9,961 bases of DNA, taken from positions 1 through 9,961 of the forward strand of contig SMYQ01000007.1 in assembly GCA_007050885.1 (NCBI GenBank), written 5' to 3'. A program made the translations under genes and the position numbers. Below, in pieces: positions 6,319 to 9,961 of the stretch. Positions within the stretch are counted from its first letter, which is position 1, and every line of letters begins with the position of its first letter. This DNA is from Candidatus Bathyarchaeota archaeon. Lineage in GTDB: Archaea > Thermoproteota > Bathyarchaeia > 40CM-2-53-6 > RBG-13-38-9. Below the pieces are notes generated by a model, which did no database searches, was not told the DNA's origin, and was given only the letters and a program-made list of their open reading frames with translations.

Positions 6319-6680
6319 TGAGTCAAAGTAATCAGAATATAGCTTCCAAATATCTTAGAGCTATTGCTGAACGACGAATAAAAGATGGTGAGGTTGAATT
6401 TGATCGAGTTAGTTTATCACTAGATGATTCGGAGTGGAATAAAGGATATCTGAAAGCTCTTGAAGGTCTCCTAATAACTTTCAAAACTAATAATAGTAAA
6501 CATCTATATTTGCACAGAAAAGAGCTTGAAGATCAAAAAATCAGGAAAAAATTTAAAGAAGATATTAAAAAACATTCAATCAATGAACTCCATGCAGATT
6601 TTGATCGCGGATTTTTCTCAGCTCTAATGGATTATTTTACAATAACAGATCAAAGAAAAAGTAGTCGACGATCTAAATAA
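6318..6680 (+). CDS. Small charged protein of unknown function, coupled to radA
   Basis: I do not recognise this 120-residue protein. Its ATG overlaps the radA stop codon (TAATG at 6316-6320), so translation is very probably coupled. It is rich in Lys, Arg, Asp and Glu, has no membrane segment, and looks mostly alpha-helical. Two segments repeat one pattern, W/F-N/D-K/R-G-Y/F-x-x-A-L: W40-N-K-G43-Y...A47-L48 and F95-D-R-G98-F...A102-L103, separated by a very basic, probably helical linker (about 65-90). The tail KSSRRSK is basic. It may be a RadA accessory or a nucleic-acid-associated protein, but that is inferred only from gene order and charge. Confidence 0.8.
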   Translation: MSQSNQNIASKYLRAIAERRIKDGEVEFDRVSLSLDDSEWNKGYLKALEGLLITFKTNNSKHLYLHRKELEDQKIRKKFKEDIKKHSINELHADFDRGFFSALMDYFTITDQRKSSRRSK

Positions 6681-6687
6681 GAATGAA

Positions 6688-6718
6688 TAGTAAATGTTCA
6701 AAGACTTATCCATTACTA
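6688..6718. terminator. Possible bidirectional terminator hairpin between convergent genes
   Basis: TAGTAA (6688-6693) and TTACTA (6713-6718) pair, and TG/CA extends the stem past one bulged A. The hairpin sits in the 35-base gap between the convergent stop codons and covers the minus-strand stop. It is weak and AT-rich and is called mainly from position. Confidence 0.25.
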
Positions 6719-7159
6719 ATATGTCCAAAGTGTGTAAAGGAATATCCAAACAAAAGCCCATGTAAAAATATAAGTTCCAACACCGAGCGTTAATCTTTTA
6801 CGTCCAACTTGAAGCTCTTCTTCCCCATAGCGTAGATTCTTAATCACAATAACCGATAACAAATAGAGGAACGCAGCAAAGATTATGCCTGTAGTGTCTC
6901 TTAATCTCAGGATGTAACATAAAAGCGCTGCAAGAATACCTAGACCAAAACGAGACCAATATACGACACTAGTGACTGGATAACGAGCAAGCCTAGCACC
7001 CTCCAATTTACTTTCAGATTTTATTGTTTTTGGTTGTGCAACAACTTTGGCAGGAGCAGGGTCACGAGGTTTATCTTCTTTAAATTTATAACCACAATTC
7101 CCACAGAATCTTCGATTCTCGACGTATTCCTTACATTTCGGGCACTTTTTTCTAGCCAT
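6716..7159 (-). CDS. Zinc-ribbon, three-helix membrane protein resembling EMC6
   Basis: This 147-residue protein has an N-terminal zinc ribbon (C6-x2-C9 and C19-x2-C22), a Lys/Pro/Ala linker (about 27-60) and three hydrophobic helices near 66-84, 91-109 and 124-145. The membrane part resembles eukaryotic EMC6 as I recall its sequence. Helix 2 has a 'G-I-I-F...Y-L-L-S' pattern. A charged loop follows, then the end 'FTWAFVWIFLYTLWTY' (132-147), against 'FTYVLFWTFLYGMVHVY' in the human protein. EMC6 partners the Oxa1-family insertase EMC3 in membrane-protein insertion. If the match is right, this is an archaeal insertase partner with an added cytosolic zinc ribbon. I chose the start at 7159 because 'MARKKCPKC' begins the ribbon and a GGTTGG-like site precedes it; an ATG at 7192 would add 11 residues. 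The alternative is an unrelated zinc-ribbon membrane protein. Confidence 0.75.
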   Translation of the reverse strand: MARKKCPKCKEYVENRRFCGNCGYKFKEDKPRDPAPAKVVAQPKTIKSESKLEGARLARYPVTSVVYWSRFGLGILAALLCYILRLRDTTGIIFAAFLYLLSVIVIKNLRYGEEELQVGRKRLTLGVGTYIFTWAFVWIFLYTLWTY

Positions 7160-7208
7160 GATAAACCAACCTTTATGCCTTAAACCCCACAATGAAGATA
7201 TCTCTCGT

Positions 7209-7224
7209 ATATTAGCATATTAGC
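7209..7224. promoter_or_regulatory. Tandem ATATTAGC repeat in a divergent promoter region
   Basis: ATATTAGC occurs twice, back to back (7209-7216 and 7217-7224), in the 85 bases between the start codons of the minus-strand zinc-ribbon gene and the plus-strand rqcH gene. TATA-like GTATATTA on the plus strand and CTAATATAC on the minus strand both fall here. Spacing would put transcription starts near 7235 (plus) and 7185 (minus). The repeat may carry both TATA boxes or be a regulator-binding site. Confidence 0.35.
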
Positions 7225-7244
7225 ACAATTTAGATGAATGGAAA

Positions 7245-9248
7245 ATGAAAGATGTGATGTCCAGTCTTGACATATCGGCCGTAACTCTTGAAATGGCTGA
7301 TGGTTTAATTGGGAAAAGGATAGACAACATCTATCATATCATTCCAAGAACTTTTCTTATTCGGTTCCGTCCTGAGTCAATCTGGCTTTTGATAGAAGTT
7401 GAGAAGAGGATACATCTTACAAAATTCAAATATCCAACTCCTCCTAAACCTAGTATCTTCTGTATGACACTACGAAAACATCTTCTTGGAGGAAAACTGG
7501 AGACAATAGAGCAGGAAGAATTCGATAGAATAGTTAACCTAAATATCTCAACTAAATATGGTGTCTTTCGTATAGTTGCAGAACTTTTCAGAAGAGGCAA
7601 TTTGATCCTTATTGATCCGGAAAACAAAGTACGACTGAGTATGAGATATGCTCGAATGCGAGATAGACATCTAATAAGAAATGAACTTTACAAAACTGCT
7701 CCATCAAGCGGAATAAATCCATTAACATTAACTTCTGATCAATTCGAAAAGCTAAGAGAGATCGGTGACGAGCAATTATTAAAAGCTCTCACAAAAATAA
7801 TCTCGATAGGGCCCTTACACGCAAAAGAATTGTTGACTAGGTCAGAGCTCGACTATGAGTCGTATGTAAGAGACTTGACTCAAAATCAATTTGAAACTCT
7901 TTTCAAATCAATACTTTCAATAAAAGAAAAAATAATCCGAAAAGAATACGAACCAGCGATAATTTGTGATGAAAAAGATCAATCACTTGATACAACACCC
8001 TTCCCATTAAGAATCTATCAAGACAAAAATCGAAAGGAATTTAAAACTTACAATGAAGCAGTGGATGAATTCTTTTCAAAACAAACAACAACTGCTGAGT
8101 TGCATAAAGTCAAAAAAGTACAGGACGTAGAGCTAGCAAGACTAAGCAGGATCCTCGAAGAACAGAAAAAACAAAAAACATCATTGGAAGAAGCAGTCAA
8201 AAAGAATAAGGAAATCGCAGATACGATATATCTTAACCTGCATATCCTGTCTGAGATAACAACATTAATCGAGAAAGAGAAAGTGAAGGGAACTCCACTT
8301 CAAGATATAGAAAACTTAACCAACAAAATAACTACAAACAATAAACAGCAAATAATTACAAAAATTCTTCCAGAAGAAGCCAGATTGAAGGTAGGTCAAA
8401 TCTCCATTCATATACGGCATGATAAAACCCCACAGCAGGTTGCAAAACAATATTATGATGCTTCAAAGAAAGCGTCACAAAAATTGAAGGGCCTACAAGA
8501 GTCTGTAAATAAGATTGAGACCAAACTGAGAAGTGTTGAAGAAGAAACCATCGAAAAGAAAGTGATAGAAAAAATCCCTAAACGAAAAAGAGAAAAAGTC
8601 TGGTATGAGAAATTTCATTGGTTTAAAAGTTCGGATGGCTTTCTAATTATGTCGGGCAAGGATGCCTCAACTAATGATCTATTAATAAGAAAATACCTCA
8701 ATAAAGATGATTTAGTATTTCATGCCGAAATCCAAGGAGCCCCATTCACTATTGTAAGAACTGAGGGAAAATCCATCACTCCCCAGACCATTAAAGAAGC
8801 TGCACAAGCGACTGCTGCAAGGAGTAAAGCATGGAGTCTAAATTTAACGGCGGTAAATGTCTACTGGGTTAATCCCGACCAAGTCGAAACAAGTGCCCCC
8901 AGTGGAGAATATTTGGGAAAAGGACAATTCATGATACGGGGGAAACGTAACTATGATCGCGGAGTGGAGTTGAAGATAGCTATAGGAGTTCGAGAAGAAA
9001 ATGAAAATGTAATATTTGTTGCAGGTCCATCATCCGCTATTGAAAAACATGCCGAAGCTTATGTGGAACTGGTTCCTGGAAGAACCTCTTCAGGTAAATT
9101 AGCAAAGAAAATAATTGAACTATTAAAAGCCTCAAGTCGTGAGAATATTAGTGAGAAAATAGATCGAACTAACTTAGATGAAGTAGCAAGACTAATCCCC
9201 GCTGGAAAAGGAGAAATAACTATCAAAGGAAAAATTCTATCGTTATGA
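7245..9248 (+). CDS. rqcH: Ribosome quality-control factor, NEMF/Rqc2/RqcH family (NFACT)
   Basis: This 667-residue protein shows the NFACT family layout. It has an NFACT-N domain (about 5-150), a helix-hairpin-helix-like middle (about 155-230), two coiled-coil stretches (about 285-330 and 400-445) and an NFACT-R domain (about 450-570: 'W-Y-E-K-F-H-W-F', 'GKDASTNDLLIRKYL', 'D-L-V-F-H-A', 'GAP'). Asp94-Arg95 ('EEFDRIV') matches the family's DR motif, needed in bacterial RqcH to recruit tRNA for tailing. The protein should bind stalled large ribosomal subunits carrying peptidyl-tRNA and promote clearance, probably by adding C-terminal residues. The archaeal tailing activity is inferred from homologues. 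The start 'MKDVMSSLDI' at 7245 is typical; ATG 7257 is the alternative. The gene is intact and is transcribed divergently from the EMC6-like gene. Confidence 0.93.
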   Translation: MKDVMSSLDISAVTLEMADGLIGKRIDNIYHIIPRTFLIRFRPESIWLLIEVEKRIHLTKFKYPTPPKPSIFCMTLRKHLLGGKLETIEQEEFDRIVNLNISTKYGVFRIVAELFRRGNLILIDPENKVRLSMRYARMRDRHLIRNELYKTAPSSGINPLTLTSDQFEKLREIGDEQLLKALTKIISIGPLHAKELLTRSELDYESYVRDLTQNQFETLFKSILSIKEKIIRKEYEPAIICDEKDQSLDTTPFPLRIYQDKNRKEFKTYNEAVDEFFSKQTTTAELHKVKKVQDVELARLSRILEEQKKQKTSLEEAVKKNKEIADTIYLNLHILSEITTLIEKEKVKGTPLQDIENLTNKITTNNKQQIITKILPEEARLKVGQISIHIRHDKTPQQVAKQYYDASKKASQKLKGLQESVNKIETKLRSVEEETIEKKVIEKIPKRKREKVWYEKFHWFKSSDGFLIMSGKDASTNDLLIRKYLNKDDLVFHAEIQGAPFTIVRTEGKSITPQTIKEAAQATAARSKAWSLNLTAVNVYWVNPDQVETSAPSGEYLGKGQFMIRGKRNYDRGVELKIAIGVREENENVIFVAGPSSAIEKHAEAYVELVPGRTSSGKLAKKIIELLKASSRENISEKIDRTNLDEVARLIPAGKGEITIKGKILSL

Positions 9249-9249
9249 C

Positions 9250-9263
9250 TTAGCATTCGCTAA
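9250..9263 (+). terminator. Small hairpin after rqcH
   Basis: TTAGC-ATTC-GCTAA forms a perfect five-base-pair stem with a four-base loop, beginning two bases after the rqcH stop, followed by the A/T-rich TAAAATTAAAAAATTCTT. It could mark the transcript 3' end. The stem is short, so chance formation is possible. Confidence 0.3.
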
Positions 9264-9530
9264 TAAAATTAAAAAATTCTTATGAATTACTGAAGAAAGT
9301 TGAAAAGATACTCTACGGTCTTTAAAATGGCCCACAATCCTGATAATATCATTAGTCCCTTGACGCTTTCATTGAACTCTTTGTAGCCCATATTTTATGT
9401 CACTCTGTAACACTCATTCACTCATTCCATTTAAGCATTATTCAAGAATTAGAGGTAAACTAGCTTCGGAAACTGACAAACCTTTGAATAAATCTTTAGT
9501 GGAAATATGAAAATTAAACAAGTGTAAAAT

Positions 9531-9539
9531 AGTATAAGA
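9531..9539 (+). promoter_or_regulatory. TATA-like box before the CBS-domain gene
   Basis: AGTATAAGA lies 40-48 bases ahead of the ATG at 9579, predicting a start near 9559 and a leader of about 20 bases. Within it, AAGTGA at 9567-9572 is a weak Shine-Dalgarno-like site six bases before the ATG. Confidence 0.4.
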
Positions 9540-9578
9540 GCAGCAATCAAACTATCTTTAATCTACAAGTGACCCATT

Positions 9579-9961
9579 ATGGCTTCCTCAGTCGATGAGA
9601 ATGTTGCGACTGCTAAAGATGTTATGTCAAAACCAGTAATTACTGTCAGAGAGAACGACAATGCAATGAATGCGGCTAAACTAATGGAGAAACATAAGAT
9701 AGGCGGAATAGTGATCGTCAACAAAAATGACAAACCCTTGGGAATAGTCACAGAAAGAGATCTCGCAACTAGAGTTGTAGCAAAAGGTCTTCAACCCAAA
9801 GATGTGAATGTTTCGAGTATTATGAGCCGACCAATTGCAACAATAGACGGTGAAGCAAGTATAAGAGAAGTTGCGAAAAAAATGAACCAACTGGAAATTA
9901 GACGGCTTGCTGTAGTTAGCCAAAATGATCTTCAAGGAATTATAACTAGTAAAGATATTCT
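9579..9961 (+). CDS. CBS-pair domain protein (3' end outside window)
   Basis: The ATG at 9579 opens a frame with no stop to the window end, giving 127 visible residues. It contains two CBS motifs in tandem (a Bateman module). The first spans about residues 12-67, with 'DVMSKPVITV' and 'GIVTERDL' (55-62). The second spans about 77-127, with 'IMSRPIATI' and 'GIITSKDI' (120-127). CBS pairs bind adenosine nucleotides such as AMP, ATP or SAM and regulate partner domains or proteins by energy state. Many archaea encode short proteins consisting only of a CBS pair; this one begins directly with the first CBS motif after an 11-residue lead. Whether another domain follows cannot be seen here. The protein's regulatory target is unknown. 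Confidence 0.9.
   Translation, partial: MASSVDENVATAKDVMSKPVITVRENDNAMNAAKLMEKHKIGGIVIVNKNDKPLGIVTERDLATRVVAKGLQPKDVNVSSIMSRPIATIDGEASIREVAKKMNQLEIRRLAVVSQNDLQGIITSKDI

Larger units (their letters stand above)
9249..9578. other. Intergenic region without a supported gene
   Basis: About 330 AT-rich bases lie between rqcH and the CBS-domain gene. I found no tRNA-like T-loop, no convincing C/D-box pair and no protein with family features. The longest plus-strand ATG reading frame I noticed is 37 codons (9397-9510) and lacks supporting signals. The region holds the small hairpin at its left end and the TATA-like promoter of the next gene at its right end. ACTCATTC occurs twice in quick succession near 9412-9427, which is probably chance. 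Confidence 0.5.

Noticed and set aside
9397..9510. 37-codon plus-strand reading frame in the gap after rqcH
   Set aside because: It has no ribosome-binding site, no recognisable motif and lies in AT-rich DNA where such frames occur by chance.
9681..9935. Minus-strand open frame opposite the CBS-domain gene
   Set aside because: It is antisense to two clear CBS motifs, and its Cys/Tyr/Phe/Asn-rich translation matches nothing I recognise.

Overview
The window is a gene-dense, AT-rich stretch of archaeal chromosome. The markers are a RadA recombinase with an N-terminal helix-hairpin-helix domain, an archaeal NEMF/RqcH homologue, a stand-alone Lrp/AsnC ligand-binding domain, an archaeal CFI-box surface protein, TATA-like promoter boxes and GGTG/GTGAT-type Shine-Dalgarno sites. 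The protein set fits Thermoproteota, most likely a Bathyarchaeia- or Nitrososphaeria-related lineage. That placement rests on recognising protein families, not on a computed phylogeny. No rRNA, tRNA, CRISPR array, insertion sequence or phage gene was seen.

Layout. Positions 1-1595 hold the 3' part of a gene for a membrane-anchored surface protein: three Ig-like repeats, a CFI-box domain and hydrophobic helices. Next come a small stand-alone Lrp-type effector domain (1657-1887) and a short-chain dehydrogenase (2022-2771). Behind a clear TATA box lies a two-gene operon of MalK/UgpC-type ABC ATPases (2904-4049 and 4064-5155). radA (5284-6318) follows and overlaps by one base a small charged protein of unknown function (6318-6680). 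A convergent minus-strand gene (6716-7159) encodes a zinc-ribbon protein with three membrane helices that resembles EMC6. It is divergent from an rqcH/NEMF gene (7245-9248). After about 330 bases with no supported gene, a CBS-pair protein begins at 9579 and runs off the window.

How the genes work together. The strongest system-level signal is the ABC pair. The first ATPase has lost the LSGGQ signature but keeps the switch histidine. The second keeps LSGGE but has proline in place of the switch histidine. Assembled head-to-tail, the pair would have exactly one complete ATP site and one site defective on both faces. Such asymmetry is well known in heterodimeric exporters but departs from the MalK homodimer model. 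No permease or binding-protein gene lies next to the pair, so its transporter must be encoded elsewhere.

The second signal is the EMC6-like membrane protein, which shares a divergent promoter region with a ribosome quality-control factor. The third is a translationally coupled partner of RadA built from a duplicated motif.
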